Shown piece after piece: positions 34,216 through 43,732 of a stretch of 64,000 bases of DNA (position 1 is its first letter; every line of letters begins with the position of its first letter). The stretch is from Cognatilysobacter claricitrinus (lineage in GTDB: Bacteria; Pseudomonadota; Gammaproteobacteria; Xanthomonadales; Xanthomonadaceae): assembly GCF_045866565.1 (NCBI RefSeq), contig NZ_BAAFZV010000003.1, positions 124,001 through 188,000 of the forward strand, given 5' to 3'. A program made the position numbers and the translations under genes. The notes beneath the pieces are model-generated. The model was not told the origin of the DNA. It saw only the letters and a program-made list of their open reading frames with translations, and did not search any database.

Positions 34216-36279
34216 ATGACTCATCGTCCGACCCGCGAGGCGCTCTGCGTCGCGCTGCTGCTCGCCGCTGCGACGCTGCACGCGCAGGAATCCGCGCCGC
34301 CCGCGTCCGCCGCGCCCGCGGTGAATACCTACCTGCCCGCGGACTTCGCGCGTTACAACCCGCACAACGCGCTCGACATGCTCAAGCAGGTGCCGGGCTT
34401 CGTGATCCGCGAGGCCGAGCAGGAGCGCGGCCTGGGCGAGGCGACGGGCAATGTCGTGATCAATGGCCAGCGCATCTCGGGCAAGTCCAACGACGTGCTC
34501 ACCGAACTCACGCGCGTGCCGGCGGCGAACGTCGTGCGCATCGAGATCGTCGACGGCGCGAAGCTCGCGATTCCCGGCCTGAACGGCCTCGTGGCGAACG
34601 TGGTCACCAAGGCCGGCGGCATGAGCGGTCAGTGGTCGTGGAAGCCCGACATCCGCAAGTACTACACGCGCCCGCAGATCACGCGCGGCGACGTGTCGGT
34701 GAGCGGCTCGAAGGGCGGGCTGCAGTACAACGTCGGCCTGAGCAACAACGGCAACCACAGCGGCGCAGGTGGCGGAACGGTGATCTACAACGCCGACGGC
34801 AGCGTGCGCGACGTGCGCGACGACGCCTGGACCGGCGAATCCGACAACCCGACGCTGAGCACGCGCCTGACCTACACCGCGGCCGACGGCGACATCGCCA
34901 ACCTCAACGCGTCGGTGTCGAAGGAGTTCTACCACTACCGCGAGGACGGCACGCGCAGCGGCCCGGGCCTGCCGGATCGCACGCGCGCCGTGCGCGAGAA
35001 CGAAGGCGGGCATTCGTACGAGATCGGCGGCGACTACGAGTTCGGCCTCGGTATCGGCAAGCTCAAATTGATCGGTCTCGATCGCTTCCAGCACCAGCCG
35101 TACGACCAGACCGTCGTCACGCATTACGTCGACGGTTCGCGACCGGACGACGGCAGCCGCTTCGCGCGCGACAGCGAGGAATCCGAGAAGATCGCGCGCG
35201 CCGAATACAAGTGGACCACCGGCAAGAACGACTGGCGCATCTCCGCCGAAGGCGCGTTCAACTCCCTCGACAGCGCGTCGAGCATCGCCGTGCTCGACGC
35301 GACCGGCGCGTTCATCGGGGTGCCGCTGCCGGGCGCCAACGCGACGGTGAAGGAAGACCGTTACGAAGTGATCGGCAGCTGGGGTCATCCGTTCGGCGAT
35401 GCGGTGAAGTTCCAGATGTCGGCCGGCGGTGAGTATTCGAAGCTGCAGCAGGCCGGCGCCGGCGGACTGACGCGCACCTTCATCCGCCCCAAGGGCTCGA
35501 TGTCGCTGGCGTGGAAGGCGAGCGACGTGCTCGACGTCAACGTGAAGCTGCAGCGCAAGGTCGGCCAGCTCAACTTCTACGACTTCCTCGCCTCGGTGAA
35601 CCTCAACGACGGCGTGCAGAACGCGGGCAACCCCGACCTGGTCCCGCAGCAGAGCTGGGAGCTCGAAGTCGAGACGACGCGCAAGTTCGCCGACTGGGGC
35701 ACCACGACGCTGCGTCTCTACGATCACCGCATCGACGATTACATCGACACCATTCCGATCGGTGCCGACGGCGAAAGCCCCGGCAACATCGACAGCGCGC
35801 ACGAGTACGGTTTCGAGTGGAAGGGCACGTGGAAGCTCGACCACGTCGGCTGGCACGGCGCGAAGGTCGACACGCGCTGGTGGGTGCAGCAGAGCGACGT
35901 CAAGGATCCGCTGACCGGCGAACAGCGTCGGACCAGCTGGAGCCTGATCCATTTCTGGGACGTGTCACTGCGCGACGACGTGCCCGGCACGTCGTGGGCG
36001 TGGGGTTTCGACGTCAACCACGAGCTCGATTCACGCAACGTGCGCCTGACCGAGATCGATCACACCTGGGAAGGCCCGGTGTGGGGCTCGCTGTTCCTCG
36101 AACGCAAGGACTTCTTCGGCCTGACCGTACGCGGCACGCTGAGCAACGTGCTGGGCGCCGGCAGCTATCGCGACCGCTACGTCTACGACGGCCGTCGCAC
36201 CGGCCCGCTGGATTTCCACGAAGTGCGCGACCGCCGCATCGGTCCGATCCTGTCGCTGGCGATCACCGGCACGTTCTGA
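34216..36279 (+). CDS. TonB-dependent outer-membrane receptor
   Basis: A 687-residue receptor. A signal peptide (residues 1-23) is followed by a plug domain with NALDMLKQVPGFVIREAE, VVINGQRISGKSNDV and RVEIVDGA-like VRIEIVDGA. The rest is barrel-like, with alternating aromatic strands and a terminal phenylalanine (SLAITGTF). There is no carboxypeptidase-like N-terminal domain. The substrate is unknown. I start at 34216, where AAGG lies seven bases upstream; an ATG at 34168 adds 16 residues that weaken the signal peptide. Confidence 0.87.
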   Translation: MTHRPTREALCVALLLAAATLHAQESAPPASAAPAVNTYLPADFARYNPHNALDMLKQVPGFVIREAEQERGLGEATGNVVINGQRISGKSNDVLTELTRVPAANVVRIEIVDGAKLAIPGLNGLVANVVTKAGGMSGQWSWKPDIRKYYTRPQITRGDVSVSGSKGGLQYNVGLSNNGNHSGAGGGTVIYNADGSVRDVRDDAWTGESDNPTLSTRLTYTAADGDIANLNASVSKEFYHYREDGTRSGPGLPDRTRAVRENEGGHSYEIGGDYEFGLGIGKLKLIGLDRFQHQPYDQTVVTHYVDGSRPDDGSRFARDSEESEKIARAEYKWTTGKNDWRISAEGAFNSLDSASSIAVLDATGAFIGVPLPGANATVKEDRYEVIGSWGHPFGDAVKFQMSAGGEYSKLQQAGAGGLTRTFIRPKGSMSLAWKASDVLDVNVKLQRKVGQLNFYDFLASVNLNDGVQNAGNPDLVPQQSWELEVETTRKFADWGTTTLRLYDHRIDDYIDTIPIGADGESPGNIDSAHEYGFEWKGTWKLDHVGWHGAKVDTRWWVQQSDVKDPLTGEQRRTSWSLIHFWDVSLRDDVPGTSWAWGFDVNHELDSRNVRLTEIDHTWEGPVWGSLFLERKDFFGLTVRGTLSNVLGAGSYRDRYVYDGRRTGPLDFHEVRDRRIGPILSLAITGTF

Positions 36280-36331
36280 TCCGCGCACTCCGTGTTCCGC
36301 CCGCGCGGTCGACCTTCGCGTCGTCCGCGCG

Positions 36332-36337
36332 GACAAT
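36332..36337 (+). promoter_or_regulatory. -10 box of bioD, leaderless geometry
   Basis: GACAAT followed by GCGTGC and the ATG at 36344. A possible -35, TCGACC at 36309-36314, is 17 bases upstream. No ribosome site is present. Confidence 0.45.
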
Positions 36338-36343
36338 GCGTGC

Positions 36344-37030
36344 ATGCACGGCCTTTTCGTCACCGGTACCGACACCGGCGTGGGCAAGACCCGCGTCGCC
36401 ACCGCGCTCGCGCATGCGCTGACCCGCGCCGGCGTTCGCGTGCACGCGCGCAAGCCGGTCGAATCCGGCGTCGACGCGCGTATCGGGCCGGCCGATGCGC
36501 AGGCGCTGCGTGACGCGGCGGGCGCACACGAAGCGATTGACATGGTCTGTGCGTTGACGCTGCGCGCCGCGCTCTCGCCGGAGCGGGCCGCGGCGCTCGA
36601 AGGCGTTCCACTGCCGCTTGAACGCCTGGTGGAAGCGGCGAAGCGCGGTGTTCGCGACGACGGTTTCGTTCTGGTCGAAGGCGCGGGCGGCTTCTACTCG
36701 CCGATCGCGGACGGTGCGCTCAACGCGGATCTCGCGAGTGCACTCGGCCTGCCGGTGTTGCTGGTCGCATCCGACCGGCTCGGTGCGATCAACCACGTGC
36801 TGCTCAGCATCGAAGCCGTGCAATGTCGGGGGCTCCACCTCGCGGCGATCGTGCTCAACCGCACCACCGCCGACGTCGATGCGGCGATGGACAACGCCGC
36901 AGACCTGCGACATCGACTCGCCATTCCCGTGATCGAACTGCCGCACGGCGACGATGCCGGTCGTGACGCGTGGTCACGCGAAGCCGATGCACTCGCGCCG
37001 CTGGTCGATCACCTGCGCGCAGCGCGATGA
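36344..37030 (+). CDS. bioD: dethiobiotin synthetase BioD
   Basis: A 228-residue ATP-dependent enzyme that forms the ureido ring of dethiobiotin. The P-loop GTDTGVGKT is at residues 8-16, the substrate lysine is in ARKPVESG, VEGAGGFYSP is the Walker B/substrate loop, and LNRTT is near the nucleotide site. It is the only biotin-synthesis gene in the window. Its stop overlaps the start of the Sua5-type gene (ATGA). Confidence 0.94.
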   Translation: MHGLFVTGTDTGVGKTRVATALAHALTRAGVRVHARKPVESGVDARIGPADAQALRDAAGAHEAIDMVCALTLRAALSPERAAALEGVPLPLERLVEAAKRGVRDDGFVLVEGAGGFYSPIADGALNADLASALGLPVLLVASDRLGAINHVLLSIEAVQCRGLHLAAIVLNRTTADVDAAMDNAADLRHRLAIPVIELPHGDDAGRDAWSREADALAPLVDHLRAAR

Positions 37031-38028
37031 ATACCACCATGCGCGACGCCGATATCGAGCGTGCGGTTTCGCTGCTGCGCGCGGGCGGACTGGTCGCGTT
37101 CCCGACCGAAACCGTCTACGGGCTCGGCGCCAATGCGCGCGATGCCGAAGCGGTATCGAAGATATTCGCCGCGAAGGGACGACCTTCGGATCATCCGCTG
37201 ATCGTGCACATCGCATCCGCGCAGGCGCTGTCGCAGTGGGCGTCGCGCGTGCCGGAATCCGCAACGAAACTCGCCGCGGCGTTCTGGCCCGGCCCGCTCG
37301 CGATGGTGCTGCCGCGCGCGGCCGGCGTGCCGGATGCGGTGACCGGCGGCCTCGACACCGTCGCGCTGCGCGTGCCGCGGCATCCGGTGGCGCTCGCATT
37401 GCTGCGTGCGTTCGACGGCGGGCTCGCCGCGCCGTCGGCGAATCGCTACGGTCGCGTCAGTCCCACGCGCGCTGCGCACGTGCGCGAGGAACTCGGCGAT
37501 CGCGTCGATCTGGTGCTCGACGGTGGCGCCTGCGACGTTGGCGTCGAATCGACCATCGTCGATCTCTCCGGTGACGTGCCGGTATTGCTGCGCCCCGGCG
37601 CGGTGACCGTCGCGATGCTCGAACGCGTGCTCGGCACGCCGGTGCGCGCAGCGGGCGAGGGCTCGACGCCCGCGCCCGGCCGCAAGCCGTCGCACTACGC
37701 GCCGCGCGCCAAGGTGCTGCTCGCCAGCGACGCCGAAGCAGTGAGCCTGGCGCGCTGCTTCCAGTCCGGCGGCGCGCGCGTCGGTCTGCTGTCCACCACC
37801 GCACCGATGGAGGCCGGCATCGACTGGCTCGGCCTTCCCGCCGATCCCGACGCGCAGGCGCGCGAGCTCTACCAGCGGCTGCGCGACGCCGATGCGCTCG
37901 CACTCGACATCGTGGTCGCCGTCGTACCGCCGCTGCGCGATGGCATCGGCGAGGCGCTGCACGACCGGCTGCGCCGTGCGGCCGGTCTGGGCGACGGCGC
38001 GCCCGATGCGTCAGACTTGCACGCATGA
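37027..38028 (+). CDS. tsaC: L-threonylcarbamoyladenylate synthase (Sua5 type)
   Basis: A 333-residue protein with a YrdC domain (PTETVYGLGANARD, KGRPSDHPLIVHI, WPGPLAMVL, SANRYGRVSPT) joined to a Sua5-type C-terminal domain (PGRKPSHYAPRAKVLL and after). It makes threonylcarbamoyl-AMP for the t6A37 modification of tRNAs that read ANN codons. Two-domain Sua5 proteins are less common than single-domain TsaC in gammaproteobacteria. It overlaps bioD and pyrC by four bases each. Confidence 0.93.
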   Translation: MNTTMRDADIERAVSLLRAGGLVAFPTETVYGLGANARDAEAVSKIFAAKGRPSDHPLIVHIASAQALSQWASRVPESATKLAAAFWPGPLAMVLPRAAGVPDAVTGGLDTVALRVPRHPVALALLRAFDGGLAAPSANRYGRVSPTRAAHVREELGDRVDLVLDGGACDVGVESTIVDLSGDVPVLLRPGAVTVAMLERVLGTPVRAAGEGSTPAPGRKPSHYAPRAKVLLASDAEAVSLARCFQSGGARVGLLSTTAPMEAGIDWLGLPADPDAQARELYQRLRDADALALDIVVAVVPPLRDGIGEALHDRLRRAAGLGDGAPDASDLHA

Positions 38029-39062
38029 CGAACCGCCTCACCATCACCCGTCCCGACGACTGGCACGTGCACCTGCGCGACGGCGCCATGCTGCGCGACG
38101 TGCTGCCCGACACCGCGCGCCGATTCGGCCGGGCGATCGTCATGCCGAACCTCGTGCCGCCGGTGGTGACAACGGACGATGCGTCGGCATACCGCGGCCG
38201 CATCCTTGCCGCGCTGCCCGGTGGCGCGACGTTCGAACCGCTGATGACGCTCTACCTCACCGAAGGCACCACGCCCGACGAGATCGAGCGCGCCAAGGCC
38301 AGCGGCTTCGTGCACGGCGTAAAGCTCTACCCCGCGCATGCGACAACGAACTCGAGCCACGGTGTCAGCGACCTGCGTCGTTGCGCGGCGACGCTCGAAG
38401 CGATGCAGCGCATCGGCATGCCGCTGCTCGTGCACGGCGAAGTGACCGATCCCGACGTCGACGTGTTCGATCGCGAGGCGGTATTCATCGACCGCGTGCT
38501 GGCGCCGCTGGTGCGCGATTTCCCGCAGCTCAAGATCGTGCTCGAACACATCACCACGAGCGCGGCCGCGGACTTCGTGACCGCCGCGCCCGCCAACGTC
38601 GGCGCGACGATCACCGTCCACCATCTTCTGCTCAACCGCAATGCGATCTTCGCCGGCGGCCTGCGCCCGCATCACTACTGCCTGCCCGTACTCAAGCGCG
38701 AGCTGCATCGCCAGGCGCTGGTGAAGGCGGCGATCTCCGGCTCGCGGAAGTTCTTCCTCGGCACCGACAGCGCGCCGCATCCCAAGCATGCTAAGGAATC
38801 GGGCTGCGGTTGCGCAGGCATCTACACCTCGCACGCGGCGATCGAGCTGTATGCGGAAGTGTTCGACGCCGCCGGCGCGCTCGACAAACTCGAAGCCTTT
38901 GCGAGCTTCCACGGGGCGGATTTCTACGGCCTGCCGCGCAATGCGGATCGCATCACGCTGGTGCGCGAGGACGTCGCGGTGGCCGACACGGTGCAGGCCG
39001 GTGGCCACGAACTGGTGCCGTTCCGCGCAGGCGCGACGGTGGGCTGGAAACTCGAGGCGTAA
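38025..39062 (+). CDS. pyrC: dihydroorotase PyrC
   Basis: A 345-residue class II dihydroorotase for pyrimidine synthesis. DDWHVHLRDG supplies two zinc-binding histidines; the lysine in HGVKLYPAHATTNS is the one that is carboxylated; PLLVHGEVTD, VLEHITT and VHHLLLNRNAIFAGG follow; FLGTDSAPHPKHAKE has the catalytic aspartate. Its ATG overlaps the tsaC stop. It converges with a minus-strand gene 3 bases from its stop. Confidence 0.94.
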   Translation: MTNRLTITRPDDWHVHLRDGAMLRDVLPDTARRFGRAIVMPNLVPPVVTTDDASAYRGRILAALPGGATFEPLMTLYLTEGTTPDEIERAKASGFVHGVKLYPAHATTNSSHGVSDLRRCAATLEAMQRIGMPLLVHGEVTDPDVDVFDREAVFIDRVLAPLVRDFPQLKIVLEHITTSAAADFVTAAPANVGATITVHHLLLNRNAIFAGGLRPHHYCLPVLKRELHRQALVKAAISGSRKFFLGTDSAPHPKHAKESGCGCAGIYTSHAAIELYAEVFDAAGALDKLEAFASFHGADFYGLPRNADRITLVREDVAVADTVQAGGHELVPFRAGATVGWKLEA

Positions 39063-39065
39063 CCG

Positions 39066-39752
39066 TTATGACGCGGCTTCGGCCAGCGCGAAGTCGGTGT
39101 AGTAGAAGCGGTCGTCGCGCAGCACCTGGTGACCCGGGCGCACGTCGATCGCGGCGTCGAACATCGGGCCGCCGACGACTAGCGTGTGGAATTCGCCGTT
39201 CTCGCCGCAGGGGTCGCAATCGCCGGGTAGGGCGGCGAGCAACGTGTCATCGAACGCGCGGCCGGAGAACGTGGCGTCGAGTTGCTGGGTGTCGACGCAG
39301 CACAGGTGCGCGCGAAGCCCGCCGGCGATCATCTCGCGCGCGAGCCGCGCGGTGTCTTCGCCGAACAGCGGCGTTTCGATACGCCAGCCGAGCGCCGCGC
39401 ACGACGCTTCGCGCCAGCTGCGCACGTCGTCGAGAAACAGATCGCCGAACGCGATGGTGTCGAGCGTCGGCCAACGCGCCCTGGCGCGCCCGAGCGCATC
39501 GGCGATCGCCGCTTCGTAGCGCGCGTTGTCGCACTGCGGCTCGATGGTCGCTTCGATCAGCGGGAGGCGGGTCGCGCGCGCCTGTGCATGCAGCACGTCG
39601 CGACGGATGCCGTGCATCGCGATGCGGTCGTAACCGCTGTTGACCGTGGTGAGCAGCGCGACGACGTCGACGTCATCGCGCTGTTGCAATGCGAGCAGTG
39701 TCCACGCGGCGTCCTTGCCGCCGCTCCACGAGAGCAGCACCGGACGCCGCAC
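39066..39752 (-). CDS. ATP-pyrophosphatase of the diphthamide-synthase-like (DUF71) family
   Basis: A 228-residue protein with the PP-loop LLSWSGGKDAAW at the N-terminus and GDCDPCGENGEFHTLV near residue 185, which are marks of the DUF71/Dph6-like family (adenine-nucleotide alpha hydrolases). Bacteria lack diphthamide, so the role is another amidation or thiolation step that I cannot name. Eight bases separate it from the gene upstream on the same strand. Confidence 0.85.
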   Translation of the reverse strand: MRRPVLLSWSGGKDAAWTLLALQQRDDVDVVALLTTVNSGYDRIAMHGIRRDVLHAQARATRLPLIEATIEPQCDNARYEAAIADALGRARARWPTLDTIAFGDLFLDDVRSWREASCAALGWRIETPLFGEDTARLAREMIAGGLRAHLCCVDTQQLDATFSGRAFDDTLLAALPGDCDPCGENGEFHTLVVGGPMFDAAIDVRPGHQVLRDDRFYYTDFALAEAAS

Positions 39753-39760
39753 GGCCGCGA

Positions 39761-40105
39761 TCAGGCGGCGGTGACGTCGCGCAGCTGCCAGTGCGTACCG
39801 GCGAGCAGGCGAAGGCGATGGCGGACGACGTCGCCGGGCAGGCGCGTGGTCAGCACGAGGTCGATGTGCAGGTCGCGCTGTTCGCCGGTCGCGGTGGCGG
39901 ACGGATCGGTCGCGCCCAGCGCGGGATCGACGTCTTCCGGATCGCCTTGCCCGTCGCGCCAGCGGTCGAATACCTGCGTGGTGCGCATCGCCTGTTCGAG
40001 TTGCTCGGCGAAACCGTCCGCGCCGTGCGCGGTGAACGAGGTCGCGGAATCGTCGCCACGGGCGGCGGCGCCGTCGGGCAGGCGGATGTAATAGCGCGTC
40101 GACAT
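39761..40105 (-). CDS. small protein of unknown function
   Basis: A 114-residue soluble protein (MSTRYYIRLPDGAAARGDD at the start). A strand-rich ending HIDLVLTTRLPGDVVRHRLRLLAG is preceded by an acidic, low-complexity middle. AGGAG lies seven bases before the ATG. It is co-transcribed with the DUF71 gene. No domain is recognised. Confidence 0.6.
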   Translation of the reverse strand: MSTRYYIRLPDGAAARGDDSATSFTAHGADGFAEQLEQAMRTTQVFDRWRDGQGDPEDVDPALGATDPSATATGEQRDLHIDLVLTTRLPGDVVRHRLRLLAGTHWQLRDVTAA

Positions 40106-40186
40106 GGAACAGCTCCTGGGCGTGTCGCGTTCAGAGTATTCAGGATGCCACGGTCGCTTTGTGAAAACGCGGCATGCGGCCTGAAC

Positions 40187-40216
40187 GACGACGGCCCGCC
40201 GAAGCGGGCCGTCGTC
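40187..40216. terminator. GC-rich stem-loop downstream of the propeller-amidohydrolase gene
   Basis: GACGACGGCCCGC and GCGGGCCGTCGTC form a perfect 13-base stem with a TTCG loop on the minus strand, 19 bases past the stop at 40236. No T-tract follows, so it may protect the 3' end rather than end transcription by itself. Confidence 0.65.
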
Positions 40217-40235
40217 CGTGCTGCGCGACCGGCGA

Positions 40236-43200
40236 TCAGTCGCGGTCGGCGCCGGCGGTGGCCTCCTGCCCGAAGCTGCGGCCGTCGTGGCCGCGCTGCC
40301 AGAAGAACACCGGCGCGGGCGTGCCGCGGCCGCCGATCTCCTTCATGTCCGCATCGACGTCGAACAGCCGGCCGTCGACCATCACGTAGCGCGTATCAAT
40401 CGTGCTGCGGATGTTGTCGAGCGGGTTGCTGTTGAGCACGACGAGGTCGGCCTTCTTGCCGACTTCCAGCGACCCGGTCTGCTTCGAAAGGCCCAGGTAG
40501 TCCGCGCCGTCGATGGTGGCGGCGCGCAGCGCGTCGAAGTTGCCCATCGCCTGCGCGAGCATCCACGTTTCCCAGTTCGCCGACAGGCCCTGCAACTGGC
40601 CGTGCCCGCCGACCTGGATGTGGATGCCGGCGTCGCGCATCTTCTTCGCCGACTTCGCGATCTCGACGTGCCAGTAGTCCCAGTCGGGCGCGATCTCGCG
40701 ACGGATGCTGCGTGCATCCAGCGTCTCACGCGGGAAGAAGCGCGCGAGCTTCTTGTCCTCCCACACGTTGTCGTGCGCGTACCACCAGTACTCGCCCGAC
40801 AGGCCGCCATAGGTGACGACCAGCGTCGGCGTGTTGCGCACGTCGGTCTGCGACCAGACGCCCAGTACGTCCTTGTACAGCGGCGCGACCGGGATGTTGT
40901 GCTCGATGCCGGTGACGCCGTCCAGCATCATCGGCATGTTGTGGTTGAACGTGGAGCCGCCTTCCTCCACGACCAGCATGCCGAGCTCGCGCGCGGCCTG
41001 GTTGATCTGCTGGTGCTGCTCGCGACGCGGCTGGTTGTAGCTCTTGACCGAGAACGCGCCGACCGCCTTCATGCGACGCAGGTGGCTGCGCGCATCATCC
41101 AGCGAATTGATCACCGCCTTGAAGTCGCCGTCCGCGCCATAGAGGATCGTGCCGGTCGAATACAGGCGCGGGCCGACCATCTTTCCGGCCTTCAACAGTT
41201 CGGACTGCGAGAAGACGTACTCGGTGCTCGCCGACGGGTCGTGCATCGTGGTGATGCCGAACGCCAAGTTGGTGTAGTACGCCCAGTTCTGCTGCGGCAC
41301 CACGCCCGAACCGAAGTTCGCCGAGTGCGCATGCACGTCGATGTAGCCCGGCACGATGGTCTTGCCGTGGGCATCGATCACGCGCGCGCTGCCCGGAACG
41401 CCGACCTGCGACGCAGGGCCGACCGAAACAATGTGATCGCCCTGCACGACCACCGTGCCGTCGTCGATCACCTCCTGCGTGTGCTCGGCATCGCGCATGG
41501 TGACCACGCGTGCGTGCGTGAACGCGACCGTGCCGTCCGGTGCGTACACCGTCTGCGTGAGGCCGACCGCGACGCCGCCATCGTTGCTCGGCTTCGGAAT
41601 CTCCTTCGGCGCACCCGGCACGAACGCGAATGTTTCGCGCAGGTCACGCGAGAAGTAGCGGTCACCGACCATCCAGTGCAGCGATTTCGAGTCCGCGGCC
41701 CAGTGCAGGTAGCTGCCGACGTCCGCGGTGACCTGCGTCACCGGCACGGCCTTGCTGTCCTTCGACAGTTCGACCGACTGGCCGGTTTCCACCAGCGGCG
41801 TCACGTAGGCGTTGAACAGTTCGGTGAACGCGACCCACTTGCCGTCGGGGCTGATGGTTACCGTGTCGGGATACTTCAGCGAGAACACTTCGCGCGGTTC
41901 TTCGCTGTTGAGGCCGACCGACATCAGCTTCTTCTTCAGCCCGCCGCCGGTGAAGTAGTAGACGCGCGTGCCATCGGCGCTGAACTGCGGGGTGTCGCCT
42001 TCGTCGGCGATGCGGTGCGCGCCGCTGCCGTCGGCATTCATCACGTAGATGCCCTGGTCGCGCGTCCACGCCGAGCCGGTCATGCCGCTGCCGCCGCTCT
42101 TGGCGTAGACGATGCGACGGCTGTCGGGCGAGAAGCGCGCGCCGTAGTAGTAGCCCTTTTCGCTGGTGAGCTTGCGGCCTGCGCCGCCGCCGTTCGCATC
42201 GCGCAGCCAGATCGCCGACAGGCCTTCGTCCGACCACGTCGTGTAAAGCAGCTTGCTGCCATTCGCGCTGAAGCTCGGCTGGTATTCGTAGACGCCGCTG
42301 TTGTTCGTCAACCGCTCCGGCGTGCCGTTCGGCAGCGTCTTGAGCCACAGCTGGCCGACGGCGTTGAAGATCAGCGTCTTGCCGTCGGCACTGGTGGCGA
42401 CGTCGCGGATCATCTTCGGTGTGAAGGTGCCGGTCTCGATGTCGTGCGTGAAGCGCAGTGGTTCGGCGACGGTCTGCTCGATGTCCGCGGTGAACGGAAT
42501 GTTGGTTGGTTTGCCGCTCGCCATGTCGACGCGCCACAACTTGCCCTGCGCCCAGATCACGACGTTCTTCGAATCCGGCGTCCAGTTGAAGTCGGTGTAC
42601 GGGCCGAAGATCGCCCACGCTTCCTGCTGGTCGTGCGACAGGCCGTCCCACACGGGGCGCACTTCGCCGCTCTCGAGATCCATCACGTGCAGCACGGACT
42701 TCTCGCGCACGCGCTTCACGAACGCGAGCGACTTGCCGTCGGGCGAGGGCTGCGGACGGACCGCGCCGCCCGGCGTGTCGATGACGGTCTCCACCTTGCC
42801 GGTCTTCCGGTCGAGGCGCTTGATCGCGTAGATGACGCCGTGCGGATCCTTGTTGTACTGGAACGTCGGACCGGGGCTGACGTCCTCGGAGAAATAGACG
42901 TAGCGGCCATCCGGCGACACCGCAGGTTCGCCGAGATCCTGCTGGTCGTTCTTCTGCTTGGTCAGCTGCAGGCCGGTGCCGCCGCCGGCGACGTGGTACA
43001 TCCACAGCTCGCCCGCGCCGAGCGAACGCTCGCCGGTGAAATGCTTGCGACCGATCAGGAACTGGCCGTCGGGCGTCCATGCCGCGTTGTTGAGCAGGCG
43101 GAAATCTTCCTTCGTCACCTGCACCGCATTGCTGCCGTCAAGGCGCATGCGCCAGAGATTGTTGCCGCCGCCGCGATCGCTAGTGAACGCGACCTGCGTG

Positions 43201-43640
43201 CCATCCGGCGAGAAACGCGGCTGCACGTCCCACGCGGGGCCGCTGCTGATGCGCGTCGCCTTGCCGCCGCTGATCGGCAGCAGATACAGGTCGCCCATCA
43301 TCGAGAACGCGAGCTGGCGACCGTCCGGCGACACGTCGACGTCGAGCCACGTGCCTTCGTCGGTGCTGAAGCGGATCGTCTTGGTCGGGCCGTGCGGCGC
43401 GTTGACGTCCCACTTCTTCTCGTCCGCCGCGTCGGCCTTGCCGCGGCCGCGTTGGGCCTGGCCGGGGTCCTGCGCCTTCGGCACGCCGGCAGGATTGAGC
43501 GCGTCCTGCTCGAGTTGCGCATCCGGCGGCGCGGGCGGCGGCGCATCGCCGGCTTTGGCGGCCTGCGCGAACGCGGGGGCGATGGCGAGCGAAAGCGCGC
43601 CGGCGAGTGCGACGGAAAGCAGCGAACGATTCGGGGTCAT
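40236..43640 (-). CDS. secreted WD40/TolB-like propeller fused to an amidohydrolase
   Basis: An 1134-residue exported protein (signal peptide ends APAFAQA, residue 27). Residues 80-700 contain PD40/TolB-type propeller repeats with motifs such as VSPDGRQLAF, FSPDGTQVAFTSD, WTPDGQFLIG and ISPDGKWVAF. Residues 745-1110 are an amidohydrolase of the imidazolonepropionase-like type with VPGYIDVHAHSANFGS, EGGSTFNHNM, GIEHNI and QVGGHGQLQG; the metal-binding histidines appear intact. The family is found in many aquatic and soil bacteria; the substrate, possibly a peptide or xenobiotic, is not known. Confidence 0.87.
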   Translation of the reverse strand: MTPNRSLLSVALAGALSLAIAPAFAQAAKAGDAPPPAPPDAQLEQDALNPAGVPKAQDPGQAQRGRGKADAADEKKWDVNAPHGPTKTIRFSTDEGTWLDVDVSPDGRQLAFSMMGDLYLLPISGGKATRISSGPAWDVQPRFSPDGTQVAFTSDRGGGNNLWRMRLDGSNAVQVTKEDFRLLNNAAWTPDGQFLIGRKHFTGERSLGAGELWMYHVAGGGTGLQLTKQKNDQQDLGEPAVSPDGRYVYFSEDVSPGPTFQYNKDPHGVIYAIKRLDRKTGKVETVIDTPGGAVRPQPSPDGKSLAFVKRVREKSVLHVMDLESGEVRPVWDGLSHDQQEAWAIFGPYTDFNWTPDSKNVVIWAQGKLWRVDMASGKPTNIPFTADIEQTVAEPLRFTHDIETGTFTPKMIRDVATSADGKTLIFNAVGQLWLKTLPNGTPERLTNNSGVYEYQPSFSANGSKLLYTTWSDEGLSAIWLRDANGGGAGRKLTSEKGYYYGARFSPDSRRIVYAKSGGSGMTGSAWTRDQGIYVMNADGSGAHRIADEGDTPQFSADGTRVYYFTGGGLKKKLMSVGLNSEEPREVFSLKYPDTVTISPDGKWVAFTELFNAYVTPLVETGQSVELSKDSKAVPVTQVTADVGSYLHWAADSKSLHWMVGDRYFSRDLRETFAFVPGAPKEIPKPSNDGGVAVGLTQTVYAPDGTVAFTHARVVTMRDAEHTQEVIDDGTVVVQGDHIVSVGPASQVGVPGSARVIDAHGKTIVPGYIDVHAHSANFGSGVVPQQNWAYYTNLAFGITTMHDPSASTEYVFSQSELLKAGKMVGPRLYSTGTILYGADGDFKAVINSLDDARSHLRRMKAVGAFSVKSYNQPRREQHQQINQAARELGMLVVEEGGSTFNHNMPMMLDGVTGIEHNIPVAPLYKDVLGVWSQTDVRNTPTLVVTYGGLSGEYWWYAHDNVWEDKKLARFFPRETLDARSIRREIAPDWDYWHVEIAKSAKKMRDAGIHIQVGGHGQLQGLSANWETWMLAQAMGNFDALRAATIDGADYLGLSKQTGSLEVGKKADLVVLNSNPLDNIRSTIDTRYVMVDGRLFDVDADMKEIGGRGTPAPVFFWQRGHDGRSFGQEATAGADRD

Positions 43641-43732
43641 GGCGTCGAAGGGCGTGATAACCCTTCGACGGTACCGGAGCGGCGGTGGCGCGGACCGGGC
43701 CGGAAGTCAGGTGCGCGTGACGCGCGTCGCCA

